Of a DNA stretch of 64,000 nucleotides, positions 47,402 to 55,487 are shown one piece after another. Each line of letters starts with the position of its first letter. The stretch's first letter is position 1. The stretch lies in contig NZ_FOBW01000003.1 of NCBI RefSeq assembly GCF_900109925.1, positions 124,001 through 188,000 on the forward strand, given 5' to 3'. Source of the DNA: Mesobacillus persicus. Its GTDB lineage: Bacteria; Bacillota; Bacilli; Bacillales; Cytobacillaceae. Below the pieces are notes generated by a model, which worked only from the letters and a program-made list of their open reading frames with translations, searched no databases and had not been told where the DNA came from. Position numbers and translations under genes: made by a program.

Positions 47402-49198
47402 ATGGAAGAGAAGATGACAGCGTTGAATTCAAAAGAACAACGGACAGTTTTAAAAAGGTTATTGGCTTATACAAAACCCCACATCAAACCAATCTTGCTA
47501 GCGTTTGCATTGCTATTACTCACGACGATTGGGGATGTACTCGGTCCAATCTTAATTAAGATTTTCATTGATGATTATTTAACAGTGGGACACTTTCCAT
47601 ATGAACCCTTGCTCATGCTAGGGATTGCCTATATGGGGATACAAGTGCTGAACGTATTCGTTACTTATTTTCAACTTTATAAATTTCAAGAAGTGGCGCT
47701 TAAAATCATTCAGCAGCTCCGCGTGGATGTGTTTTCGAAGGTTCAGTCGCTCGGTTTGAGGTATTTTGACCGAACCCCTGCAGGGTCGATTGTTTCGCGG
47801 GTTACAAATGATACCGAAGCGATAAAGGATATGTTCGTGTTTGTGATTGCCACGTTCATTCAGAGCGGGTTTTTGCTTGTAGGGATTCTAACTGCAATGT
47901 TCATTCTTAACGTAAAATTGGCCTTATTCTGTTTAATCGTGCTCCCAATTATTTTTATGATCATGGTCATCTACCGCAGACTAAGTTCGAAGTTTTATTT
48001 AGATATGCGGGAGCGTCTTAGCCAGTTGAATGCGAAGCTAAGTGAATCGCTACAAGGGATGTCGATTATCCAAGTATTCCGACAGGAAAAGCGTCTTAGA
48101 AAGGAATTTGGCGACATCAATGAGAAGCACTATAATGCTGGGATGCGGAATATTAAAGCGGATGGGCTCTTACTACGACCGGCGATTGACCTTGTATATG
48201 TTCTCGCTCTCATCATTGTATTAAGTTATTTTGGAATAAGTTCATTTGAAAATCCAATTGAAATTGGTGTGCTCTACGCATTTATTAATTATCTTGATCG
48301 TTTCTTTGAACCGGTAAACCAAATTATGCAACGTTTGTCGATGTACCAACAGGCGATTGTTGCCGCATCTAGGGTGTTTAGGCTATTGGATGACAAAGAA
48401 ATGGCCCCAGAGCAGCCAAATGGGAATGACAACAAGGTAGATGAAGGGAAAATTGAAGTTCGAAACTTGAGCTTTTCTTATGATGGCCAACGGGATGTAC
48501 TGAAAAATATTGAGTTTACCGCTTTGCCAGGGCAGACAGTCGCTCTAGTTGGTCATACGGGTAGCGGGAAAAGCTCGATTATTAACTTGCTAATGCGCTT
48601 TTATGAGTTCAATCGGGGGGAAATCTTGATTGATGGGGTTTCAATAAAGGACTATCCAATGAATGTGCTTCGTGACCGGATGGGTCTCGTTCTGCAGGAT
48701 CCGTTTCTCTTTTATGGAAGTGTAAAGGATAATATTCGCTTACATAATGAGGGAATAACAGATGAAGAGATTGAAGAAGCGGCGAAGTTTGTTCAGGCGG
48801 ATAGCTTCATTTCGAAGTTAGAGGATGGCTATGATCATCAGGTCGTGGAGCGAGGCGCAACGTTTTCAAGTGGTCAGCGGCAGTTAATTGCCTTTGCCCG
48901 GACGATTGCAACGAACCCTAAGATCCTGATTTTAGACGAAGCGACCGCGAATATAGATACAGAGACAGAGGAAGCGATCCAGACGGCACTTGCCAAGATG
49001 CGGGAAGGTCGAACAACCATTGCCATTGCCCATCGACTTTCTACCATCCAGGATGCCAATCTTATTCTGGTCTTGCACCAAGGGGAAATCGTTGAGAGAG
49101 GAACACACCAGGAGCTCCTCGCGCTAAAAGGACTTTACCATAAGATGTATCTTTTACAAAATGGTTCGGTTGAACGCTTAGAAGATGTTGTTAGCTAG
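47402..49198 (+). CDS. Heterodimeric multidrug ABC exporter subunit, YheH/BmrD-like
   Basis: This 598-residue protein has six membrane helices and an ATPase domain with Walker A GHTGSGKSS, signature FSSGQRQL and Walker B ILILDEATANID, which keeps the catalytic Glu. Its signature (SSGQ) is atypical while its Walker B is complete, the mirror image of the upstream subunit, so one consensus ATP site is made from parts of both. B. subtilis YheH is longer (about 673 residues), so this is a YheH-like paralogue and not a certain orthologue. Confidence 0.9.
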   Translation: MEEKMTALNSKEQRTVLKRLLAYTKPHIKPILLAFALLLLTTIGDVLGPILIKIFIDDYLTVGHFPYEPLLMLGIAYMGIQVLNVFVTYFQLYKFQEVALKIIQQLRVDVFSKVQSLGLRYFDRTPAGSIVSRVTNDTEAIKDMFVFVIATFIQSGFLLVGILTAMFILNVKLALFCLIVLPIIFMIMVIYRRLSSKFYLDMRERLSQLNAKLSESLQGMSIIQVFRQEKRLRKEFGDINEKHYNAGMRNIKADGLLLRPAIDLVYVLALIIVLSYFGISSFENPIEIGVLYAFINYLDRFFEPVNQIMQRLSMYQQAIVAASRVFRLLDDKEMAPEQPNGNDNKVDEGKIEVRNLSFSYDGQRDVLKNIEFTALPGQTVALVGHTGSGKSSIINLLMRFYEFNRGEILIDGVSIKDYPMNVLRDRMGLVLQDPFLFYGSVKDNIRLHNEGITDEEIEEAAKFVQADSFISKLEDGYDHQVVERGATFSSGQRQLIAFARTIATNPKILILDEATANIDTETEEAIQTALAKMREGRTTIAIAHRLSTIQDANLILVLHQGEIVERGTHQELLALKGLYHKMYLLQNGSVERLEDVVS

Positions 49199-49218
49199 AA
49201 ACCTATTAAAAATAGCAA

Positions 49219-49262
49219 AAAAAAATCAGCTGTTTGCCTCTGGGCTTTCAGCTGTTTTTAAT
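49219..49262. terminator. Bidirectional terminator between ABC exporter and Spo0E-like gene
   Basis: CAGCTG-AAA-GCC and GGC-AAA-CAGCTG form a hairpin with an internal loop, with A-run on one side and T-run on the other, able to serve both convergent genes. Confidence 0.75.
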
Positions 49263-49428
49263 AGGTCTTGCTAGGTTGTGTGTATTGTTGCTGATAGGTA
49301 TTAATCAAATGATCAAGTTCTTGGCTGTAGCGGATGGCAACCGAGGAGGTAAGGCCATTGGTGGTAGCAACTTCGATGAGTTCGGAGCGTTTCTTTTCAA
49401 TAAGTCGGACGAGTTCGTTTTTAGACAT
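49258..49428 (-). CDS. Spo0E-family aspartyl-phosphate phosphatase, short
   Basis: This 56-residue protein begins MSKNELVRLIEKKRSELIEV and contains SQELDHLIN at residues 35-43. The SQELD motif is the active-site signature of the Spo0E family, which dephosphorylates Spo0A~P and so holds back sporulation. Two helices joined by a short loop (about 22-28) fit the family fold. A GAAAGGAA site precedes the ATG. It is antisense to a longer spurious frame on the plus strand. Which member of the family (Spo0E, YnzD, YisI) it matches is not clear, though in B. subtilis ynzD lies just upstream of ccdA, which fits the position. Confidence 0.88.
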   Translation of the reverse strand: MSKNELVRLIEKKRSELIEVATTNGLTSSVAIRYSQELDHLINTYQQQYTQPSKTY

Positions 49429-49698
49429 GAGCGTTCCTTTCTCGGAATAATAGTTTCCTTAATTCTGTAAATCTATTGAAAAATATAGGAGAATTTTTAA
49501 GGCACGAAACTTAGTATAATAGAAAATGAATGATAATTCAAAAGGAATTTTTGACGAAATTTGACTGATTCTGGGGTTTTCTGGGTTATATACTCATTTT
49601 ATCAATATTAATAAATTGTTCACAGGTTAATTCATATCTTTTATGAAGGGGATTTGATAAAATTAGTGAGAATTGAGTTAAACAGGAGATGTTTATGA

Positions 49699-50406
49699 AT
49701 GACTGATGTTAACGTTCTGCTTGCATTCGGAGCTGGCTTTTTAAGCTTTATTTCACCATGCTGTCTCCCGCTTTATCCAGCATTTCTATCCTATATCACA
49801 GGAATGTCTGTGGGAGAGATTAAAAGTGAAAATGCGATGCTACAAAAGCGGAGTATGCTTCACACACTGTTTTTCCTAGTTGGTTTTTCGATTATTTTTA
49901 TCGCTCTAGGATTTGCCACTAGTTTTGTGGGCCAAATCTTTAGTCAGTACAATGATGTCATTCGACAGGTTGGCGCGATTTTTATTGTGATTTTTGGTTT
50001 GATGGTCATCGGGCTCTTCCAACCAAAATGGTTGATGGCTGACCGCAAATTTGAATTTAAGAACCGTCCTGCTGGTTATATCGGAACCGTTCTAATTGGG
50101 ATGGCGTTTGCTGCCGGGTGGACTCCTTGTACAGGGCCAATCCTTGCTTCGGTTATATTGCTAGCAGGCTCGAACCCAGGGTCTGGAATGCTTTATATGA
50201 TTGCCTATATCCTTGGTTTTGCGATTCCATTCTTTATCCTCAGCTTCTTTGTTGGGAAAATGCAATGGATTAGAAAGAACAATGTGAAAATCATGAAAGT
50301 CGGCGGATATATCATGATTGTCATGGGGATTGTTCTTTACTTTGATTGGATGACAAGAATTATTGCCTTCCTTTCACCACTGTTTGGTGGCTTTACTGGA
50401 TTATAA
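49699..50406 (+). CDS. ccdA: Cytochrome c biogenesis protein CcdA
   Basis: This 235-residue membrane protein has six helices and carries reducing power from cytoplasmic thioredoxin to the outside for cytochrome c maturation and spore cortex formation. The two redox cysteines lie in SPCCLPLYP (near residue 22) and WTPCTGP (near 139), each in the first helix of a duplicated half. It starts 15 bases after AGGAGAT. ccdC follows after 118 bases; ccdB (yneI), present between them in B. subtilis, is missing. Confidence 0.94.
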   Translation: MTDVNVLLAFGAGFLSFISPCCLPLYPAFLSYITGMSVGEIKSENAMLQKRSMLHTLFFLVGFSIIFIALGFATSFVGQIFSQYNDVIRQVGAIFIVIFGLMVIGLFQPKWLMADRKFEFKNRPAGYIGTVLIGMAFAAGWTPCTGPILASVILLAGSNPGSGMLYMIAYILGFAIPFFILSFFVGKMQWIRKNNVKIMKVGGYIMIVMGIVLYFDWMTRIIAFLSPLFGGFTGL

Positions 50407-50524
50407 TAAGGTTGGTTTTTCGATTTGAACTTTGAGAGGAAAACTTGTTCATTCCTCCTCTCTTAAAAATTACGAGGGATTACTGTATAATGATAGTGTA
50501 AACCTATTTTAAAGGATGAATCGT

Positions 50525-51013
50525 ATGGACTATGTTTTGCTCTCAACGATTGCGGCAATTGGGATGGGATCCCTTGCTATGTTTGTTCGGATGAAAGCCG
50601 CCAAAAGACCAGCTACAGCGAGGAAAATCATCTTGCCACCCATCTTTATGAGCACTGGGGCGTTGATGTTTATTTTCCCTATGTTTCGTGTAGGGCCTCT
50701 TCAAATTATTGAGGCACTAGCAGTGGGGATGCTGTTTTCGATCTTACTGATAAGAACTTCAAAATTTGAGATTCGTGAGCAAGATATCTACTTAAAACGC
50801 TCAAAAGCTTTTATCTATATTTTAGTTGGCCTACTTATTGCCCGGTTAATTGCTAAGATGATTTTAAGCAACTCAATTGATGTCGGGGAACTTGGCGGTA
50901 TGTTCTGGATTCTCGCTTTCGGCATGATCGTTCCATGGCGAATTGCGATGTATGTGGAGTTTAAAAAACTTTACCGTCAGTTGCATGGGGCGGGGAAGCC
51001 AACGACCGTGTAA
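50525..51013 (+). CDS. ccdC: CcdC (YneJ) membrane protein
   Basis: This 162-residue protein has four to five membrane helices. Sequence such as RPATARKIILPPIFMSTGALMFI-type and ILIRTSKFEIREQDIYLKRSKAF is typical of the CcdC/DUF1453 family. In B. subtilis it follows ccdA-ccdB. It is named with them, but it is not known to be essential for cytochrome c. The second ATG (50525) suits the AAAGGA site; the first is too close. Confidence 0.92.
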   Translation: MDYVLLSTIAAIGMGSLAMFVRMKAAKRPATARKIILPPIFMSTGALMFIFPMFRVGPLQIIEALAVGMLFSILLIRTSKFEIREQDIYLKRSKAFIYILVGLLIARLIAKMILSNSIDVGELGGMFWILAFGMIVPWRIAMYVEFKKLYRQLHGAGKPTTV

Positions 51014-51040
51014 TCGTTTATTTGATGTCTAGCAGTATAA

Positions 51041-51077
51041 AATGACCTGTGGATGGATTTCACGGGTTATTTTTTAT
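51041..51077 (+). terminator. Terminator after ccdC
   Basis: ATGACCTGTG pairs with CACGGGTTAT (two wobble pairs), followed by TTTTTT. Confidence 0.85.
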
Positions 51078-51175
51078 TTTAGGGCGGGGCTTTGTTGCTA
51101 TAAGGGTGATGAAGATGATACCCAGCCAAAAAGGAGTGGGAAACCATCTTCATAGGGCTAACCGTAAAACTTCTT

Positions 51176-51490
51176 TTAAGAAACCAACTTCAACCCAACA
51201 GCTGCACTTAATACCATCGCGATGAACACAAGCCGTTTCCAATCCTTAGATTCACCATAAAACAGCATCCCGATAATGGCTCCTCCAGAAGCGCCAATTC
51301 CTGTCCAGATCGCATAGGCCGTTCCCATTGGTAAAGTATCCATTGCAATCGATAAGAAAAAGAAACTTGCACCAAAGGAAACAATTAACAGCAGAAGGGA
51401 GCGCCATTTCCTATCCTTGGTATATTGATTCATCATCGCAACCCCGGACATTTCGAATAAACCAGCAATGACTAAAGAAATCCAAGCCAT
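51176..51490 (-). CDS. gdnD: Guanidinium exporter subunit, SMR family (YkkD-like)
   Basis: This 104-residue protein has four membrane helices, with MGTAYAIWTGIGASGGAIIGM in helix 3, which matches YkkD of B. subtilis (MGTAYAVWTGIGTAGGALIGI). It pairs with the gene before it, with a one-base stop/start overlap (TAATG). The YkkCD heterodimer exports guanidinium against protons. The guanidine-I riboswitch upstream strongly supports the substrate. Confidence 0.93.
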   Translation of the reverse strand: MAWISLVIAGLFEMSGVAMMNQYTKDRKWRSLLLLIVSFGASFFFLSIAMDTLPMGTAYAIWTGIGASGGAIIGMLFYGESKDWKRLVFIAMVLSAAVGLKLVS

Positions 51491-51831
51491 TAAGACTCCA
51501 CTCCTTCCGCCGCTTTTTCATCGGTTACCATCTTCAACCCAATGACCCCTACTAGTAAAAGAACAATCAGAAGAACCTTTGGCAGGCTAAACGGTACTCC
51601 GAAAAAGAGAATGTCGGCAGCCGCCGTGCCAGCTGTTCCTAAGCCGACAAAGACCGCATAGACAGTTCCGACAGGTAGCCTACGGCCGGCGACAATGAGA
51701 CCGTAAAAACTGACAGCGATGGCAATCACTGTTCCACTCCACTCCAAAATACTATCTGCATGCTTTAATCCAATGACCCAAAATACTTCAAAGACGGCTG
51801 CAAGAAAGACCTTGATCCAATCACGATTCAT
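51490..51831 (-). CDS. gdnC: Guanidinium exporter subunit, SMR family (YkkC-like)
   Basis: This 113-residue protein has four membrane helices. The conserved Glu in [17 protein letters not shown] is the proton/substrate site of small multidrug resistance proteins, and [19 protein letters not shown] is close to YkkC. Heterodimeric pairs such as this one belong to the guanidine exporter subgroup and not to broad drug pumps. It is the first gene after the riboswitch. Confidence 0.93.
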   Translation of the reverse strand: MNRDWIKVFLAAVFEVFWVIGLKHADSILEWSGTVIAIAVSFYGLIVAGRRLPVGTVYAVFVGLGTAGTAAADILFFGVPFSLPKVLLIVLLLVGVIGLKMVTDEKAAEGVES

Positions 51832-51872
51832 ATAGTATCACTTCCTCATTTTTTAGATTGCCCAACATAAGC

Positions 51873-51918
51873 AAAAAAGCCCGAGAGATCCTGTAGAAAC
51901 AGATCTCCCGGGCTTTTA
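51873..51918 (-). terminator. Riboswitch-controlled terminator
   Basis: Minus-strand AAAAGCCCGGGAGATC pairs with GATCTCTCGGGCTTTTTT. The 5' arm includes AAAGCCCGGGAGA, which is also part of the guanidine-I riboswitch core. Ligand binding therefore blocks formation of the terminator. Confidence 0.93.
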
Positions 51919-51997
51919 TCCCTCCGTGGCACAGACAAGCTGTGAGTTTTCTCTCGGACCAGTCCAAACTTGACGGTGTTTGCGGAACCCTAGAAAA
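51903..51997 (-). ncRNA. Guanidine-I (ykkC subtype 1) riboswitch
   Basis: On the minus strand the conserved blocks occur in order: CTAGGGTTCCGC, ACTGGTCCGAGAGA, ACGGAGGGATAAAAGCCCGGGAGA. This is the full consensus of the guanidine-I riboswitch. It precedes the ykkCD-type exporter genes, the original context of this motif. Free guanidine should raise expression of gdnC-gdnD. Confidence 0.96.
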
Positions 51998-52022
51998 CAT
52001 TCAACTTATGCAATTATCGTTC

Positions 52023-52051
52023 ATTATACTAGATGTTTTCGGTTTTTTGAA
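52023..52051 (-). promoter_or_regulatory. Promoter of the riboswitch-gdnCD transcript
   Basis: Minus-strand TTCAAA (52051-52046), 17-base spacer, TATAAT (52028-52023). It starts transcription about 20 bases ahead of the riboswitch. Confidence 0.72.
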
Positions 52052-52057
52052 GGAAAA

Positions 52058-52089
52058 ATGAAAAAGACTGCCGATGCTTGGCAGTCTAA
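52058..52089 (-). terminator. Terminator after yneK
   Basis: AGACTGCC pairs with GGCAGTCT, followed on the minus strand by TTTTTC. The yneK stop codon touches the stem. Confidence 0.9.
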
Positions 52090-52520
52090 AATAAATGTTC
52101 ATAGGGTTCAATATTAATCTGGCTATCTGATAATTTCTGTCGTAAAAATTTATGATCACGTTTCGGTGTGGCCAAAATATAGCCGCGAATGACAAGGTCT
52201 TGAGTAATCCTCGATACTCTTTCATTAAGCGCGAGCTCCCCAATTTTCCCAGCGATTTTTTGACGGGCGACATCACGGAATAATTCAGGAACTGGGCTCA
52301 CCAAGTCCTCAAGAAAAGCCTTTTGATCATCAGGCCAAAGGTGGCGCGTCTCATTAACAAAATGTTCTTCCCAATCCATATCCGATTTACCGTCTTCTTT
52401 CGGGAGCTTTTTAAGGAACTTCCGGAACATAAAGAAGCCACCAATAGCCATTAAAACGACCATAACTACCGTCCAAAATATGATGAATAAACCAAACCAA
52501 CCGTCTAACTGAAACTCCAT
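52086..52520 (-). CDS. yneK: DUF2621 membrane protein YneK
   Basis: This 144-residue protein has one N-terminal membrane helix (about 8-28) and a charged cytoplasmic domain: DWEEHFVNETRHLWPDDQK is typical of YneK/DUF2621. Function is unknown. The start at 52520 follows AAAGGGGA. Location downstream of the ccd genes is as in B. subtilis, where cotM is close; cotM is not seen here. Confidence 0.9.
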   Translation of the reverse strand: MEFQLDGWFGLFIIFWTVVMVVLMAIGGFFMFRKFLKKLPKEDGKSDMDWEEHFVNETRHLWPDDQKAFLEDLVSPVPELFRDVARQKIAGKIGELALNERVSRITQDLVIRGYILATPKRDHKFLRQKLSDSQINIEPYEHLF

Positions 52521-52620
52521 AGATATTCCCCTTTTACCAAACAATCTCGTTAGTTTTATTATAGTATCAGGTTAGTAAATAAGACAAGTGAGGGAAATTA
52601 TGTCCAATTAGTGAATAGGG

Positions 52621-52649
52621 TTGAAATAATCTGAGTGTCGAATTATAAT
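52621..52649 (+). promoter_or_regulatory. Promoter of tRNA-Sec
   Basis: TTGAAA (52621-52626), a 17-base spacer and TATAAT (52644-52649) lie 18 bases before the tRNA. Confidence 0.85.
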
Positions 52650-52666
52650 AGAGCTTGTCACACTAC

Positions 52667-52763
52667 GGGGCTGGATGGGGTACTGGTGTCCTCCACGGTC
52701 TTCAAAACCGCTTGTGACCTGCGTGCCAGGTCAGGTGGGTTCGATTCCCACGCGGTCCCGCCA
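52667..52763 (+). tRNA. selC: Selenocysteine tRNA (anticodon TCA)
   Basis: This 97-base tRNA has all tRNA-Sec features. The anticodon arm CGGTCTTCAAAACCG shows anticodon TCA, which reads UGA. It has an extra-long variable arm (TGACCTG / CAGGTCA), a T arm GTGGG-TTCGATT-CCCAC, an eight-base acceptor 3' strand GCGGTCCC, discriminator G and an encoded CCA. The D arm has the ATGGGGTACTGGTGTCC pattern seen in firmicute tRNA-Sec. The 5' acceptor GGGGCTGG pairs at seven of eight positions with two G-U pairs, somewhat weak. Genes for SelA, SelB and SelD are not in the window. Confidence 0.92.
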
Positions 52764-52804
52764 ATTTAATAACACCAAGGGTTCAAGTGAATCCACTACA
52801 TACC

Positions 52805-52833
52805 TAGACCAGAGGCGACTCGGTCTTTTTTTT
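52805..52833 (+). terminator. Terminator after tRNA-Sec
   Basis: AGACC-A-GAG pairs with CTC-GGTCT, one bulge, followed by seven T. Confidence 0.88.
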
Positions 52834-53000
52834 GTTGCTTGGTGCCCTAAAAGGTGCCGGATTTACAGAGGAAAACGACGCTCATCACTATAAACTACAA
52901 AAAAACTACTCATGAATCATAAATTAAAATGATCAGTATGTAGGTAGTAATTCCCTTTGTTATACTATTAGTAGTTGAAACTAGTATTGGAGTGAATGAA

Positions 53001-53726
53001 ATGTTGATCGGTCATATAAAAGAAATTGTTCGTCATCCGGTAAAATCTCTCCGTGGAGAAGTTGTAAACACATCTAAAATAATGAATTACGGATTATACG
53101 GTGACCGTAGCCATGCTTTTTTTGATGATACAAAAGGGGATTTCTTAACGATAACCCAATTCCAAGAAATGGTTCGATATCAAGCGAGATTTGTGGGCGA
53201 AGAATCACTAGACAACTATCCAAAAGTCGAAGTCATCACGCCTGAGGGAAAGGTTTTTGATTGGGACGATCACGAATTAATTGAAGAGTTGGAAACTAAA
53301 TCGAAGCGAAAAATTTCTACTAAGAAATATACTCCATCACATGTTCCAATTGGACCTATTGCAGTAGAACACATTCTCCTTACAACAGATGCTTCCCTAG
53401 AGCATTTAGAAGAATTGTCGGGAAAGAAAGAGGTTGATATTCGACGTTTTCGTCCGAATTTATTCATTTCTTTAATTGATAAAGTTCCATTTCAGGAAGA
53501 AGAATGGATTGGTCGACGAATAAAAATCGGAAGTGAAGTAGAAATTGAATTAGTAGGATATTGCCCAAGGTGTATGATTATTACGGTTGATCCTGATGAT
53601 GCCCAGCGAAATCCAAGTCTACTTAAAACTCTTGTAAAAGAAAGAAAAAGTAATTTTGGTGTTTATGCTTCTGTGATAAAAACAGGTGATATTTGTGTGG
53701 ATGATGAAGTGATTCTTCTTGATTAG
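53001..53726 (+). CDS. MOSC-domain protein
   Basis: This 241-residue protein has an N-terminal beta-barrel-like part (VRHPVKSLRGEVV, YGLYGDRSHAFFD) and the MOSC core with the conserved cysteine in VGYCPRCMIITVDPD. MOSC proteins bind molybdenum cofactor sulfur or carry sulfur in related reactions. It is not next to cofactor genes in this window. The ATG at 53001 suits TTGGAG; a GTG at 52992 lies in the ribosome site. It is next to tRNA-Sec, but no functional link is visible. Confidence 0.85.
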   Translation: MLIGHIKEIVRHPVKSLRGEVVNTSKIMNYGLYGDRSHAFFDDTKGDFLTITQFQEMVRYQARFVGEESLDNYPKVEVITPEGKVFDWDDHELIEELETKSKRKISTKKYTPSHVPIGPIAVEHILLTTDASLEHLEELSGKKEVDIRRFRPNLFISLIDKVPFQEEEWIGRRIKIGSEVEIELVGYCPRCMIITVDPDDAQRNPSLLKTLVKERKSNFGVYASVIKTGDICVDDEVILLD

Positions 53727-53780
53727 GGTCGATTCTATGGTTCCATTTTTCTAATACAACTTCGTAAACTAGAACCACAT

Positions 53781-53815
53781 GAAGGGGCAAAGGGCTAGAT
53801 CCTTTGCTCCTTTAT
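53781..53815 (+). terminator. Terminator after the MOSC gene
   Basis: AAGG-GGCAAAGG pairs with CCTTTGC-TCCTT, followed by TT; moderate. Confidence 0.75.
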
Positions 53816-53912
53816 GCATTGGACTTGCTAGTAAAATTATGGGAAACCCTTTTGAAAAAGGATACTTTATTTTGCTTTGGTTTATCCTTAAACCTTGATA
53901 AGGGAATGTGAA

Positions 53913-53947
53913 AATAAGAGGACACTCGGCACATGAGGTCCTCTTGT
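53913..53947 (-). terminator. Terminator after the DUF1002 gene
   Basis: On the minus strand AAGAGGAC pairs with GTCCTCTT, 14-base loop, followed by ATTTTC. Confidence 0.78.
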
Positions 53948-54007
53948 TTGAACTAGGCTCTATTATCAAACATTGTTAATAGCTTTATCTTTGGATTCTA
54001 ACAACAT

Positions 54008-54877
54008 TTAACTAAATAGGCCTTTTATCGCATCGATTAAGGAAACAAAGAATTGCTTTAATCTCTCTAAAAAGTTTTGGCCTTCTTCAGACTGAAGATA
54101 TTTTGAAATTTTATCTTTGGCTTGATTTAGTTGATCGCCTACTTGGTTCCAATCAATGTTTAACTCTTTCAGTTTGTTGAAAACGTCCATTAACAGTTGG
54201 ATTTGTTCATCTGTTAAGGTGAGTCCAAGCTCTTTTGCTGCCTGTAATATAATGTCTCGTAATTCGGCATCGGTTTGAGGGGAATTCTCAGCAATTTTCT
54301 CTTTGATTTTAGCAAATAATGCAGAGGCGTTTTCCGCACCGATTTGGTCGCCTAATTTTGCCGTTTGAATCATCTCTTCATTGGCCGCTTGCTTCACATC
54401 TTCAGGAATGACATCCCCGGTTGAAACTTCATACGCCTTAATCAACCCTGTTAGAGCTGCCGTACCGGAAACGTTAAACGGTGCGGTTACTTGGATATCG
54501 GCGTCTTTAACCCCAGCGGTGATCAGTGCATTTAAATACATTTCATCGGTCACCCAATTGATGTTGTTGGTTGTGACGTCTAATCCGCTTCCTGCTTTGG
54601 TATAGGTGATCGCAGAAGAAGAGATGGCTCTTGTTCCGATAGTCGCCTTAGGAAGAAGGTTCCCCAGATATTTATGTTCTTCTTGATTTGAAACGGTAAT
54701 CACTTGAGTTGTATCTGTTGCTCCTAATTCAGATAAAATTTGTTCCCTTTGTTCATTCGATAAATTCTCTCCAAGTGTTATGATTTTGTCGCCCTCAGCA
54801 ACGTCAGCGAATGTGACAGAGGCAAGGGAAAGCATCAACACAAGAAGAGGGATAAGCACTGCTGAAAACCTCTTCAT
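54008..54877 (-). CDS. ypuA: DUF1002 secreted protein, YpuA-like
   Basis: This 289-residue protein has a signal peptide (MKRFSAVLIPLLVLMLSLAS, cleavage near VTFA-D) followed by the DUF1002 domain (ITLGENLSNEQREQIL, near residues 33-48, then KYLGNLLP and NINWVTDEMYLNALITAGVKDADI). The C-terminal third is helical and amphipathic. YpuA of B. subtilis has the same length and is linked to cell envelope stress; function is unknown. The start at 54877 has AGGAGGAA upstream. Confidence 0.88.
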   Translation of the reverse strand: MKRFSAVLIPLLVLMLSLASVTFADVAEGDKIITLGENLSNEQREQILSELGATDTTQVITVSNQEEHKYLGNLLPKATIGTRAISSSAITYTKAGSGLDVTTNNINWVTDEMYLNALITAGVKDADIQVTAPFNVSGTAALTGLIKAYEVSTGDVIPEDVKQAANEEMIQTAKLGDQIGAENASALFAKIKEKIAENSPQTDAELRDIILQAAKELGLTLTDEQIQLLMDVFNKLKELNIDWNQVGDQLNQAKDKISKYLQSEEGQNFLERLKQFFVSLIDAIKGLFS

Positions 54878-55183
54878 CGAAATTCCTCCTGTTGGAATAG
54901 ATATACAATTTCTTTGATTATTGTACACTCATTTTCTAATTTTAGCTAAAATTTAGCCATTTTATGGGTTGACCGATATTGTTATTTGGATGAAATACAT
55001 ATCTAAAGCTTGGACCAATTCCTCAAATTCTTCGCATACCCACCTAACAGGAACCTGCTTTAAATTTTTGGAAGCAAAAGAACCGTCCCCATTAACCCCC
55101 ATAAAAAAGGAAGCAGCGACGAATAGTATTCAGTAAGTATCATTTTTTGTATGGGAATAGAAAAATCAAAAGGGTGTTGTTTC
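54878..55183. other. Divergent gap between ypuA and the small ORF
   Basis: This 306-base AT-rich stretch should include the ypuA promoter (minus-strand TACAAT at about 54919 is a possible -10). I see no hairpin, repeat or ORF. Confidence 0.5.
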
Positions 55184-55399
55184 ATGAATAAATTCCGTGT
55201 TTGTTATATTTTGGAGGATAAGGTAAAGACAGAAAACATTGTAAAAAGTTTGAATATAAATGCGGGACAGATTTTTGAAGAGTTGGTTAAGAAGATAGCA
55301 ACCTCGAAATATTTAAAGATTGAATCGGAGGAAGGGCGGCAGGATCGTCTGGATACCTCTTGTATCCGTTATATTCGTGTGACGGCTTTGAATGAATAG
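55184..55399 (+). CDS. Small hypothetical protein ahead of the PBP gene
   Basis: This 71-residue protein (MNKFRVCYILEDKVKTENIV ... CIRYIRVTALNE) appears to have two beta-rich ends and a central helix, with no membrane segment. I do not recognise the family. An AAAGGG site lies 14 bases upstream of the ATG at 55184. An in-frame ATG at 55151 would add 11 residues. It is 88 bases upstream of the PBP gene and may share its transcript. Confidence 0.6.
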   Translation: MNKFRVCYILEDKVKTENIVKSLNINAGQIFEELVKKIATSKYLKIESEEGRQDRLDTSCIRYIRVTALNE

Positions 55400-55487
55400 G
55401 TTTGAAGATATATAAATTAGAAAAATAGCTATCTAGTAGATTTAGATAGTAAATATTTAACACTGGTAAAGGTAGGAATACATCATC

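Noticed and set aside
49234-49470. A 78-residue plus-strand ORF
   Set aside because: It is the reverse of the Spo0E-like gene and begins in a terminator; no ribosome site.
52675-52893. A 72-residue ORF over the tRNA-Sec
   Set aside because: It lies across the tRNA and its terminator and has no ribosome site.
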